DNA of 64,000 nucleotides. Origin: Poriferisodalis sp965215815 (GTDB taxonomy: Bacteria > Actinomycetota > Acidimicrobiia > Acidimicrobiales > Poriferisodalaceae). Each line of letters begins with the position of its first letter. The stretch's first letter is position 1. Shown one piece after another: positions 26,282-34,688 of the stretch. A model generated the notes under the pieces. That model searched no databases and was not told where the DNA came from. It was given only the letters and a program-made list of their open reading frames with translations. Where the stretch lies: assembly GCF_965215815.1 (NCBI RefSeq), contig NZ_CBDCEO010000012.1, positions 372,001-436,000 on the forward strand, written 5' to 3'. Both the position numbers and the translations under genes were made by a program.

Positions 26282-26707
26282 ATGACCACACCGACAGCGA
26301 AGATCATGAGCGCCGAAGCTCAGCACCTGGTGCGCAGACCGAACTTCGCGCACCTTGCGACCGTCCGCGCCAACGGATCGCCCAAGCTCGACCCAGTCTG
26401 GATCGACCTCGTCGACGAATCCACGGTGATCATGGCCACGGGCCAGGACTCGCTCAAGACGCGGAACGTCTTGCGCGATCCACGCGTCGCAATCTCGATC
26501 GTCGACATCGACAACCCCTATGAGGAGCTGCAGATGCGCGGCACGTGCGTGGTCGAGCCCGATGCCGACATGGCGGTTCTCGACGCGCTGAGCCACAAGT
26601 ACACGGGCGAGCCGTTCCCGGACCGCGGAGAAACGGGCGTTGCTTTGCGGGTCACGGTCACCCAGTACCTGTACCAAGACTTGGCCTTCGAGCACACCCC
26701 GGCATAG
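26282..26707 (+). CDS. PPOX-class F420-dependent oxidoreductase-like protein
   Basis: This 141-residue split beta-barrel is of the pyridoxamine-oxidase/FDOR superfamily. HLATVRANGSPKLDPVWIDL, VIMATGQDSLKTRNVLRDPRVAISIVD and the MRGTCVVEPDAD region place it among PPOX-type F420-binding reductases common in actinobacteria. It probably reduces an unidentified small molecule using F420H2 or FMN. It is convergent with the CotH-like gene. Confidence 0.88.
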   Translation: MTTPTAKIMSAEAQHLVRRPNFAHLATVRANGSPKLDPVWIDLVDESTVIMATGQDSLKTRNVLRDPRVAISIVDIDNPYEELQMRGTCVVEPDADMAVLDALSHKYTGEPFPDRGETGVALRVTVTQYLYQDLAFEHTPA

Positions 26708-26771
26708 GCGGTCTCGACCTCAGACGCAGCACAGCACTCGCCACGACAGCGCCCTACGAGGGACTGTCGCT

Positions 26772-29054
26772 TCAGGGCTGGTTGGCGGCTCCTGGGGTGG
26801 GGGTTTCGACAGTTTCGAATCGGCCGGTGACGTCGGGCACTCGGGCGTAGCTCTGGTCCGCACCGGACTGGCCCTCGTCCCAGTCGACACTGGCAACGAG
26901 CGTGCCGTCCGACAGCCAGATGCCCAATTCCTCGTCGCCCCCGAGCGCGAAGCCAGGCCAGCTGTCCTTGTCAAGGCTGAATTCCATGTACGCGCCCGGA
27001 CGGATCACCGTGCCGGCTGGGAACGGCACTCGTTTTCCGGCGTCCGTCAGGCTGTCGGCCATCTCGAAGCCATCGAGGGCAATCGGGACACGCGATGCGT
27101 TGTGCAGCTCGAACCAGTCGAGCGGGTCGCCCTTGGCAGCGACCTCATTGATGACCAATCCGACGTCGAGAGGGGTCGTGGAAGGGTCGGCATCCTGCGC
27201 GTCTGCGCCGTTGCCGCCGGACAATGACGGCGCGGACCCGTAGGCGCCGGAGAAGGCGCCGGAGATGGCGGCGCCGGGAGTCGTTTGGCCACTCGACAAT
27301 TCCAGCGCGCCCTCGGTGAAGGGCGAGAAGCTGTCCGGTGCCGAGCCTCCCGGCGGGATGGACCATATTCCCCCCGCTATGGCGTCCACGCCGATGACCA
27401 GCGTTCTGCCTGCCACCAACAGTCGGGGATCTATGACCAGTGACATTCCGTTGACGGAGCCGTCGTCGTCAAGCCCCGCGACGACGATGGAAGCGGCCGC
27501 CTCGACCCCCGGAAGCAGAACTCTCTCGTCGGGGTTGGCGTCGCCCGCAAAGACTCCCATGCCTTGGATCGGCTCGGGGGCACCGTTCAGCAGCAGGCTG
27601 TGGATGGTTCCCTGCCCGAGCGGGTTGGGACTCAGGTTGCTTCCCCAGGTTGTCTCGAAGGTGATCTCCAAGGTTCCCGACCCGGCACTGGGCCCCGCAG
27701 ACACCTGGGGTTCGGGCCAGTCCGGTGGCGTGGGGGAGAGGTCAGCGAGGATCTCGGCCTTTCGCTTCAAGATGAACGTCCGCACCCGTTCGGTATCGGC
27801 GGCGGCCGCCCTGGCTTCTTCTGGTAGGGCGTGCTGCTGCACGATGGCGGCCATCTCGTCAGCCGCTGCCAGCAATTCGGTTTCATCCCAGACTGCGTCC
27901 AGGATCTCGGTGAGCCGGGCAACGTACTTTGCCCGCCAGTCAGGGTGGTTGTACAGGCGGTTCGGAATGGCGGTGAGCGCCAGCACGGACGGCGGAGGGT
28001 CGGAGATGTTGTCGAAAGGATTGGGGTCGTCCTGGAGGTGGAACGTGCCGTCGGTGCCCCATGGCATGAACACGAACCGGCCCTCGGGCTCCCGGTAGAA
28101 CCAGTAGTTGTTCCGGTCGCCGGCGTAGCCGTCCCAGTGACCCACCAGCACTTCTGTCGCCCAGAACGAGAGAAACCGGTCGAGGTCCACGATCTCGCCC
28201 AACGCATTCAGGCCGGCATCGGACGAATCCCTCAAGGCCCCAACCACCGCGTCGATGTCGGACCAATCGTCGGCGTCTTCGTTGGTCTTCTTCTCGATGG
28301 TGCCGCGGAACTCCGGCGTGAAGTCGCTGACAGTGCCTTCGTACAGGTTGCCATCCGCATTCCCGAAGTGGCTCGACAGGAACGGGGCCTTGAACTCCTC
28401 CACATGCACGTACAGCCCAAGATCGGTGCCATTCACTGACATGTTGGCGAAGTTGCAGCGCGGTGCAGGATTGCCAGCCGCAGCGAACACCCGGTAGGAC
28501 AGGCAGGTATTGACCATCGAGGGGTCCTGGACGCTGTTGTTCAAGGTCATCCGGTTCATGCCCCCTGAAAGGGACTGGCCGTCGGTGTACTTGTCGAAGC
28601 GGAGCTTGAGGGATGGCTTGGTAGAGCTCTGAGAGCCGACGAAACCCTTCTTGCGCACGCCCACATCGGCGTGTGTCTGGCCATCGACGGTCACCGTGGC
28701 ACCGAACCAGGTGTAGATGTCGGCAAAGGGCCGCGAGAGGCCGTACTCCTCGATCTCGGCGAACACGTCCGCGAGAGTGCGGGTCTGGTGGCGCAAGGCG
28801 TCCCAGTCCTCGACGGCGATCTCGATGCTGACGTCGAGCACGCGGTCGAGGGCGAAATAGGCGTCGCGCTGAGGGGCTTCTTCGTCGTCTGTGAGTGCTG
28901 CGGGCGCCGCGGTGGTGGAGGGGACCGTGGTTGGGACGAGAGCCGTGGCCGGGGGTACAGCGTTGTCGGCTGTGCTCGTGCAGCCGGCCGCAATGATCGT
29001 CGTTGCCAATAGCGCAGCGGCCAAGCGGCGCTGGCGGCGAGTGCGTGCTCGCAT
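26772..29054 (-). CDS. CotH kinase-family lipoprotein with lamin-tail domain
   Basis: This 760-residue exported lipoprotein has an Arg-rich start, a hydrophobic stretch and lipobox IIAAGC (C25), then a Thr/Pro-rich linker. A CotH domain covers about 70-440: VGVRKKGFVGSQSSTKPSLKLRFDKY, LNNSVQDPSMVNTCLSYRVF, WFYREPEGRFVFMPWGTDGTF. A C-terminal lamin-tail (LTD) domain covers about 635-755: LVINEVAAKGDPLDWFELHNAS...YMEFSL. CotH proteins are atypical kinases in Bacillus spore coats, and homologues occur widely on bacterial surfaces. Here it may phosphorylate or bind extracellular proteins; the combination with LTD suggests surface attachment. Confidence 0.88.
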   Translation of the reverse strand: MRARTRRQRRLAAALLATTIIAAGCTSTADNAVPPATALVPTTVPSTTAAPAALTDDEEAPQRDAYFALDRVLDVSIEIAVEDWDALRHQTRTLADVFAEIEEYGLSRPFADIYTWFGATVTVDGQTHADVGVRKKGFVGSQSSTKPSLKLRFDKYTDGQSLSGGMNRMTLNNSVQDPSMVNTCLSYRVFAAAGNPAPRCNFANMSVNGTDLGLYVHVEEFKAPFLSSHFGNADGNLYEGTVSDFTPEFRGTIEKKTNEDADDWSDIDAVVGALRDSSDAGLNALGEIVDLDRFLSFWATEVLVGHWDGYAGDRNNYWFYREPEGRFVFMPWGTDGTFHLQDDPNPFDNISDPPPSVLALTAIPNRLYNHPDWRAKYVARLTEILDAVWDETELLAAADEMAAIVQQHALPEEARAAAADTERVRTFILKRKAEILADLSPTPPDWPEPQVSAGPSAGSGTLEITFETTWGSNLSPNPLGQGTIHSLLLNGAPEPIQGMGVFAGDANPDERVLLPGVEAAASIVVAGLDDDGSVNGMSLVIDPRLLVAGRTLVIGVDAIAGGIWSIPPGGSAPDSFSPFTEGALELSSGQTTPGAAISGAFSGAYGSAPSLSGGNGADAQDADPSTTPLDVGLVINEVAAKGDPLDWFELHNASRVPIALDGFEMADSLTDAGKRVPFPAGTVIRPGAYMEFSLDKDSWPGFALGGDEELGIWLSDGTLVASVDWDEGQSGADQSYARVPDVTGRFETVETPTPGAANQP

Positions 29055-29167
29055 TCGTCCAGCCTCTCAAAGTCAGCGAGATGTGAGCGGACCATATCGA
29101 GGAGGTCTCATCGAGTAGCGCAGTCAGCCCGCTTCGCCTCTGATAGGAGCCGTTTAGGGTTGCCGCG

Positions 29168-30745
29168 ATGTCAGGGACGCTCCCGGATCGGCAGCACTAC
29201 GGCGCCATCATAGTCGGTGGCGGACCGGTTGGCAGCGTCGCGAGTCTGCATCTGGCTCGGGCCGGCATGGCGGTGGCGCTGATCGAGGAGTTCGAGCACC
29301 CCTACCCCTACCCCAGGGCCGTCATGTTCGACGCCTATTCGTGCGCCATCCTCGCCGAGATACTGGGCGACGACTTCGGCCGCATCTCGCTGAAGCGGAC
29401 TCCACGAGCGGGCTACTACCTCGACAAGGACAACCTCGACGAACCGTTCGCGCACACAGCCCTTGAGGTTGGCGATACCCGCAATTGGTTTGTGCAACCC
29501 CAGGTCGAGGACATCCTCCGGGACGTAGTCGGCCAGACCGACAACATCGACACGTTCTACGGCTGGAGCGCCCGCAAGCTCTACACCGAAGGCGAATCGC
29601 AGCTCACCATCGAAGAGCTGTCCAGCAGAACGATGCATGACCTGAGCTCGACGTACCTGCTCGGGTGCGACGGCGCCAACAGCTTCGTGCGCAAGCAGGC
29701 CGGCGGCAGCCTGACACAGCTCGGCGACAACGTGTCATTCCTGGTCATCGATGCCATCTCGGCGCCAGAGCATCGAGTGGGTGACGACGGCTGCGCCTAC
29801 CAGATTGTCGACCAACAACGCCCGACGACATATCTGCCCATGGGCGTGGAGAACCACGTCCGTTGGGAGTTCCGGATCAACCCCGGTGACGACATCTTGG
29901 AGATCCAGTCACCCGAGCGGATCCGAGAGTTCATCGCCCCGTTCTCGGACCCCGACCACACCGAGCTGCTTCGCCACACCGTCTACAAGTTCAATTCGCT
30001 CATCGCGAACCGCTGGCGATTCGGCAACGTCTTCCTCTGTGGCGACGCAGCGCACCAGACCTCGCCGTTCCTGGGCCAAGGCCTCAACATGGGCATCCGC
30101 AACACCCGCAACCTGTGCCAGAAGATCGAGCTGGTGGCCGCCGCCGCCGCCCCCAGCTCGCTGCTGGATCGCTACCAAGCCGAGTGCTACGAGGACACGA
30201 AGGGCACGATCAAAGAAGCGCTCAAGATGGGCAAGCTGCTGTTCAACACCTCGCCGCCGGCCAACGCCCTGCGAGCGACGATCAGCCGACTGCGACGCGG
30301 CAAACCGATCGACATCACCGCTCAGATCGCTCCCACCGCACGCTCGCTCGAATTGGCCGACGACGTGCCGCCACGCCTGCGCAAGCTGCTCCCGAGGGTG
30401 CGTGTCGAGCCTGACGACGGACCGTCGACGTTCCTGACACTGCTGCACCCCGAACGAGCCAAGATCATCGCTGACGGGCCTCTCGCGGCAACCGCCTTCG
30501 GCAGTCTCGACTCGCTGCCCGAATCAGTCCGGCCCGCCCTCTATGCCGCCGTCGATGCCCCCCATGCGCAGACCATGGGACAAGCGCTCGTCCTCCCCGA
30601 TATACGCCAGCGCATAGCGCTCTTCGGCGACACGACCTATGTGGCCATGCTGGAGAACAGCGTCTTGCTCGGCCGATTCGCCGCCGGCGACGAGCGTGCG
30701 GTGCGCGATGCCTACCGAGCGGCCTTCCAGCTGACTGTGGCCTGA
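29168..30745 (+). CDS. FAD-dependent aromatic monooxygenase (PheA/TfdB-type)
   Basis: This flavoprotein hydroxylase has 525 residues. It has the N-terminal FAD fingerprint GGGPVG (17-22), the DG motif GCDGANSFVRK near 162 and the GD motif FLCGDAAHQTSPFLGQGLNMGIRN near 295. The C-terminal 120 residues form the thioredoxin-like third domain typical of phenol or 3-hydroxyphenylpropionate hydroxylases, here poorly conserved. It probably hydroxylates an aromatic ring using NAD(P)H. A GGAGAG-led MBL hydrolase gene follows after 33 bases. Confidence 0.9.
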   Translation: MSGTLPDRQHYGAIIVGGGPVGSVASLHLARAGMAVALIEEFEHPYPYPRAVMFDAYSCAILAEILGDDFGRISLKRTPRAGYYLDKDNLDEPFAHTALEVGDTRNWFVQPQVEDILRDVVGQTDNIDTFYGWSARKLYTEGESQLTIEELSSRTMHDLSSTYLLGCDGANSFVRKQAGGSLTQLGDNVSFLVIDAISAPEHRVGDDGCAYQIVDQQRPTTYLPMGVENHVRWEFRINPGDDILEIQSPERIREFIAPFSDPDHTELLRHTVYKFNSLIANRWRFGNVFLCGDAAHQTSPFLGQGLNMGIRNTRNLCQKIELVAAAAAPSSLLDRYQAECYEDTKGTIKEALKMGKLLFNTSPPANALRATISRLRRGKPIDITAQIAPTARSLELADDVPPRLRKLLPRVRVEPDDGPSTFLTLLHPERAKIIADGPLAATAFGSLDSLPESVRPALYAAVDAPHAQTMGQALVLPDIRQRIALFGDTTYVAMLENSVLLGRFAAGDERAVRDAYRAAFQLTVA

Positions 30746-30778
30746 ACAGAAGCGCTGAAGCGTAAGAAGGAGAGCTTC

Positions 30779-31600
30779 GTGGACATAGTGCTGACTGGGA
30801 CGGGCTCACCTCTGCCCGACGCCAACCGTGCGGGGCCGTCGACGCTCATCAAAGCCGGCGACACCCACATCCTCATCGACGCCGGCCGTGGCACGGTCAT
30901 GCGCATGGCCGGCGGCGGCTCGTTGCCGGTGTTCCTGAGCGCCGTGCTGATCACCCACCTGCACAGCGACCACGTTTGCGCGCTCAACGACGTGATCACC
31001 ACCCACTGGATCATGGGCCAGGGCAATGCGACGCTGAACGTGTGCGGCCCGCCGGGCATCAAGCAATTCGTCGAACGGCAGATGGGAGCGCTCGAAGCCG
31101 ACATCGGATATCGCATCGAGCATCACGAGGTGCTCGTCAACGCCCCGAAGGTCGAAGTGATCGAGCTGACGCCAGGCGATACGTTCGACGTCAACGATGT
31201 TCGGATTAGCACCGCGGCCACCGAACATGCGCCCGTGCGGCCCACGCTCGGCTACCGCCTCACCCATGAAGGCGCGACTGCTGCCGTGGTCGGCGACACC
31301 GTGCCTTGCGATGGCGTGGACGAACTGGCAGCAGGCGTCGATGCCTACGTCCAGACGGTCATCCGGAGCGACCTCGTCAAGCTGAGCCCCAACGAGATGT
31401 TCCAGGACATCCTCGACTACCACTCCGACGTGCAGCAGGCAGCCCAGACCGCCGCCCGGGCGGGCGCCAAGCGGCTCGTGCTGACGCACATGGTCCCAGC
31501 GCCCACCCCCGAGCAATATCCCGAGTGGATCGAGTTGGCCGCGGCGAACTTCGACGGCGAGATCGTCATCGGCGACGATCTCACGACCGTCACCCTCTGA
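30779..31600 (+). CDS. MBL-fold metal-dependent hydrolase (copy A)
   Basis: This 273-residue metallo-beta-lactamase-fold hydrolase has the zinc motif HLHSDH (H60, H62, D64, H65), a later His in EHAP and VGDTVPCDG carrying the bridging Asp, in RNase Z/arylsulfatase-like order. The GTG start has AAGAAGGAGAG upstream. It is clearly paralogous to the protein at 50472: both open LTGTGSPLPD.NRAGPSTLI.AGD and share GYRIEHH/GYRIAHH. Lactone or ester hydrolysis in an aromatic pathway is plausible but unproven. Confidence 0.9.
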   Translation: MDIVLTGTGSPLPDANRAGPSTLIKAGDTHILIDAGRGTVMRMAGGGSLPVFLSAVLITHLHSDHVCALNDVITTHWIMGQGNATLNVCGPPGIKQFVERQMGALEADIGYRIEHHEVLVNAPKVEVIELTPGDTFDVNDVRISTAATEHAPVRPTLGYRLTHEGATAAVVGDTVPCDGVDELAAGVDAYVQTVIRSDLVKLSPNEMFQDILDYHSDVQQAAQTAARAGAKRLVLTHMVPAPTPEQYPEWIELAAANFDGEIVIGDDLTTVTL

Positions 31601-31652
31601 GCCACCCAACTCCGACCCATACGCTCGCCGACCTGCCAGTGACAGGAGCCCC

Positions 31653-32186
31653 ATGACAGCGACCGCCGACTCTATCCCTGTCGCTTACACGCCGACTGGC
31701 GGCTGGACGCAGTGGCCGCCGCCGGTCCTGGCGGGTTGCACCGAGCCACTGTGCGAAGGCGCACCGGACATGCGGGGCTTCTGGCGGATCATCGAGGTGA
31801 TCGCAGACGGCGCCATCCAGCCCGACCATCCCGCACTCGGTCGCGTGCAGCGCATTGAACAAGCCGGCAACCGGGTGGTCGTGACCGGCGCCGGCATCGT
31901 CCACGACATGCGCTGCGACGGGACGCTGCGCAACGGTGTCCATGACGTAGCCGAGTTCGACAAGTCGGTCGAGATCCACGTGATCGCCAGCTTCGAGGAC
32001 GACGTCCACGTGTTGCGGCCGTATGGTCTCGACATCGGCACCGGTCCGATCGAGATACGCCGCTGGCGCGACGGCGCGCACCTCATGTGGGACTACCTGG
32101 GATTCACCGCTCGCCTGCAACGGATCGCCCCGCCCGACGCGGACCCCGAAGTCGTATTCGCCGAAATCGCATCACAGGAGCAGTGA
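31653..32186 (+). CDS. Uncharacterised domain protein, homologous to the N-terminus of the macro-domain protein at 49334
   Basis: I do not recognise this family. The 177-residue protein is beta-rich by eye: SIPVAYTPTGGWTQWPPPVLAGC at the start, then RIEQAGNRVVVTGAGIVHDMRCDGTLRNGVHDVAEFDKS, then HVLRPYGLDI...IEIRRWRDGAHLMWDYLGFTARLQRI. The same order, with nearly identical motifs, forms residues 1 to about 155 of the macro-domain protein at 49334-50299. It lies between the MBL hydrolase and a broken dehalogenase, and its stop overlaps the dehalogenase GTG. A lipocalin-like small-molecule-binding role would fit the strand pattern but is a guess. Confidence 0.75.
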   Translation: MTATADSIPVAYTPTGGWTQWPPPVLAGCTEPLCEGAPDMRGFWRIIEVIADGAIQPDHPALGRVQRIEQAGNRVVVTGAGIVHDMRCDGTLRNGVHDVAEFDKSVEIHVIASFEDDVHVLRPYGLDIGTGPIEIRRWRDGAHLMWDYLGFTARLQRIAPPDADPEVVFAEIASQEQ

Positions 32187-32327
32187 CAACGAAGATCCTT
32201 CGCACGCCCGACGAGAGCTTCGCCGATCTGGCGGGCTACGAGTTCGAGCCGCATTACGCCGAGACTCCCGACGGCGAGGGCGGAACGCTGCGCGTCCACT
32301 ACCTCGACGAAGGACCGCCCGATGCCG
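32183..32327 (+). pseudogene. 5' remnant of a haloalkane dehalogenase-like gene
   Basis: From a GTG at 32183, which overlaps the previous stop, the reading gives LRTPDESFADLAGYEFEPHYAETPDGEGGTLRVHYLDEGPPDA. This aligns without gaps to residues 3-46 of the intact dehalogenase at 51328. After GATGCCG (32327) the similarity stops abruptly and unrelated Arg-rich sequence runs to a stop at 32413. The nucleophile, oxyanion loop and lid are missing. The matching 3' end survives at 32992-33171. Confidence 0.8.
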
Positions 32328-32414
32328 AACGGCGGCTGCAGGGCCGCCGGGATCGGCAGGCAGCGAAGGCTGCCGCGCCGCCCGGTCTGGACCGTCGCCC
32401 GCGGCTGCGCTGAC

Positions 32415-32897
32415 GTGAGCACCCGCCGCATCGTCGGCTTGCTCGCCGCGCTGTCGCTGATCGCCGGATGCGGCAGCGCCAACGATCCCGACATCGAGGC
32501 CCTAGTTGACGCACGCGTTGCCGAACTGCTCGACGACGAACCTGCGCCGACCGACAGCGAGGCACTGGCCCGCGGATGCGCCACCATGCTGGAGGCCATC
32601 GTGGACGATTCCGAGCTCGCGGCGTACTGGGCGCGCGGGGTGGACGACGCCATCACCGGCGGCCGATGGGGCGACGCGGGCGGCAGCTACCGGCTGTCCG
32701 TCGATACGCACGTCCGGGTCGAGGGGCTCATCCGCGTCTACGAGACGAGCGCCTGCGCGCCGCTGCTCGCCCAGGTCGATCCCAGCAATGCCGCGGAGTT
32801 GGCACGGGGGTGGGTCGACGCGGCGGAGTTCTTCGCCGGGCTGCGCTCGCTGTGCGAGGTGCACGACCGGCTCGAGCGGACCGTCGTCGAGTGCTGA
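32415..32897 (+). CDS. Small lipoprotein of unknown function, inside the broken dehalogenase
   Basis: This predicted lipoprotein has 160 residues: a short Arg-rich start, hydrophobic core and lipobox SLIAGC (C19), followed by GSAND. The mature part is helical and acidic with Cys pairs (GCATML, SACAPLL, SLCEVHD, terminal VEC). I recognise no family. The GTG start lies 88 bases into the segment that replaced the dehalogenase middle. It may have arrived with that segment or be a cut-down protein. Confidence 0.6.
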   Translation: MSTRRIVGLLAALSLIAGCGSANDPDIEALVDARVAELLDDEPAPTDSEALARGCATMLEAIVDDSELAAYWARGVDDAITGGRWGDAGGSYRLSVDTHVRVEGLIRVYETSACAPLLAQVDPSNAAELARGWVDAAEFFAGLRSLCEVHDRLERTVVEC

Positions 32898-32929
32898 CAG
32901 CCGCCGCCCACGGGTGCGCTGAGACGGTG

Positions 32930-32953
32930 CTAGGGGAACCGGACTAGGGGAAC
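32930..32953 (+). repeat. Short 14-bp tandem repeat
   Basis: CTAGGGGAAC occurs at 32930-32939 and 32944-32953. It lies about 40 bases before the point where dehalogenase homology resumes, so it may be a scar of the rearrangement. Confidence 0.5.
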
Positions 32954-32991
32954 TCCGAAAGTGGCAGCGTTTCCGCAAGTCACGGGATGGT

Positions 32992-33171
32992 CTGTGTAGT
33001 TTCAGTGACAGCGACCCAGTAACCGCAGGTGCAGACAAGCCGTTCCGTCGCATGGTCCCCGGTGCCCAGAGCCAAGCGCACGTCACCATCGAAGGCGCCT
33101 CGCATTTCCTGCAGGAAGACAAGGGTCCCGAGCTGGCCCAGGTGCTCGTCGACTTCATGAGCACCGACTGA
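32992..33171 (+). pseudogene. 3' remnant of the haloalkane dehalogenase-like gene
   Basis: From 32992 the reading gives LCSFSDSDPVTAGADKPFRRMVPGAQ, then AHVTIEGASHFLQEDKGPEL and the end VDFMSTD. This matches residues 244-303 of the intact protein at 51328, including the catalytic His (in ASHFLQED). No start codon or upstream frame continues it. Together with 32183-32327 it shows that about 197 codons of the original gene were replaced by about 664 bases. Confidence 0.85.
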
Positions 33172-33221
33172 GCGCTAGTTCGACCGCTCCACCGCGGCAA
33201 CAGGACAACTACGGTCGCCGC

Positions 33222-34688
33222 ATGATCGCGGGCTATTGCTGGCCGCAGAGCGGCGTGGCGGGGGACACCATCGACCTGATGGTCAGTGCCGACGGCGGCT
33301 CATGCCGGGTCGAAGTGCTACGGATCGGTGCCGATGAGCGGCTCGTAGGCACATGGGAAGTGGCAACCGCAGAACAGCCGGTGCCCGACAACTGCGCCAC
33401 GGAGGGCTGTGGCTGGACCCCATCGCTGTCGTTCCAAGTCGATCCTGTGTGGCAGCCGGGCTTCCACCTCGTGCGCCTGCATGGCAGTGACGGCGAGGTC
33501 GCGGAAGCGTTCTTCGTCGTGCGGGCAGCCGAGCCGGGCGAAACCCTGCTCGTGCTGTCAACCTCGACCTGGGCGGCTTACAACGACTGGGGCGGGCCGA
33601 GCTTCTACACCGGCGGCCACGTGTCCTCCCAGCAGCGCCCGCTGCCACGCGGCTTCCTGGACAAGCCTGACCCGCACCGTTACCGCGTCGCCCGCTTTGC
33701 CGAGCTGCCCCGCACTGAGGTCGACGACTACTTCGACAACTACTCCTTCTGGTCCACCGCCGCGGGGTGGGCGAACTGGGAACGGCTCTTCGTCAGCTGG
33801 GCTGAGCGCAACGGTGTCGAACTCGACTACGCGACCAGCGGTGATCTGCACTCCCAACCCGACCTGCTCGACGGCCGCCGCCTCTATTTGAGCGTCGGCC
33901 ACGACGAGTACTGGTCGGCCGAGATGCGCGACCACGTCGAGAACTGGATCGAGACCGGCGGAGCAGTTGCCTTCTTCTCGGGCAACACCTCGTTCTGGCA
34001 GGTCCGCTTCGGCGACGATGATCGGGTGATCGGCTACAAGCTCGACTTCCGACTCGATCCGGTGATGGGAACCGACGCCGAGCACGCGGTGTCCACCATG
34101 TGGAGCGACCCGCTCACTGGCCGGCCTGAATCCGAGATGACCGGGGTCAGCTTCACCCGGGGCGGCTATGCCCATTGCCGCAGCGCCCCGAAAGGCACCG
34201 GCGGCTACACGATCTGGCGACCCGGTCACTGGGCGTTCGACGGGCTGCGGCTCATTGCGGGCGACGTCGTGGGGGCCGAACCGGTGGTGGTCGGCTACGA
34301 GTGCGACGGCTGCGAGATGGCCCTGGTCGACGGGCTGCCGGTCAGCACCGGAACCGGAGGCACCCCGGCGAATTTCGAGGTGCTGGGCACCGCGCCTGCC
34401 CACCTGTGGGAGACCTCCGAGGCACCGCCAGGGCTGCCCGACAGCTACGTCGGAGAACTCAACTGGGTGACTGAGCGTCTCGGCGGCGGCGACACGCCTG
34501 AGAACCGGGAACGCTTCGCATATGGGGCAGCTGTGATGGGCTGGTTCCGGCGGGGCCTCGGCGAGGTCTTCACAACGGGCTGCACCGACTGGGCCTATGG
34601 CCTCGAGCACGATGACGTGGCTACCGTGACTCGCAACGTCATAGGCCGGTACGTCGATCTGGCTGGTGGCAAACCGAGGAGTCCCTGA
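33222..34688 (+). CDS. N,N-dimethylformamidase beta-subunit-like protein
   Basis: The 488-residue protein resembles the large-subunit domain of DMF amidohydrolases. It starts with a beta-sandwich region (about 1-110: GYCWPQSGVAGDTIDLMVSA). The main domain follows, with LLVLSTSTWAAYNDWGGPSFY, YATSGDLHSQPDLLDGRRLYLSVGHDEYWSAEMRD and GGAVAFFSGNTSFWQVR. The HDEYW segment corresponds to the His/Glu iron ligands described for DMFase. There is no small-subunit gene beside it. It may hydrolyse another amide. TGATG overlap couples it to the carotenoid-oxygenase gene. Confidence 0.8.
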   Translation: MIAGYCWPQSGVAGDTIDLMVSADGGSCRVEVLRIGADERLVGTWEVATAEQPVPDNCATEGCGWTPSLSFQVDPVWQPGFHLVRLHGSDGEVAEAFFVVRAAEPGETLLVLSTSTWAAYNDWGGPSFYTGGHVSSQQRPLPRGFLDKPDPHRYRVARFAELPRTEVDDYFDNYSFWSTAAGWANWERLFVSWAERNGVELDYATSGDLHSQPDLLDGRRLYLSVGHDEYWSAEMRDHVENWIETGGAVAFFSGNTSFWQVRFGDDDRVIGYKLDFRLDPVMGTDAEHAVSTMWSDPLTGRPESEMTGVSFTRGGYAHCRSAPKGTGGYTIWRPGHWAFDGLRLIAGDVVGAEPVVVGYECDGCEMALVDGLPVSTGTGGTPANFEVLGTAPAHLWETSEAPPGLPDSYVGELNWVTERLGGGDTPENRERFAYGAAVMGWFRRGLGEVFTTGCTDWAYGLEHDDVATVTRNVIGRYVDLAGGKPRSP

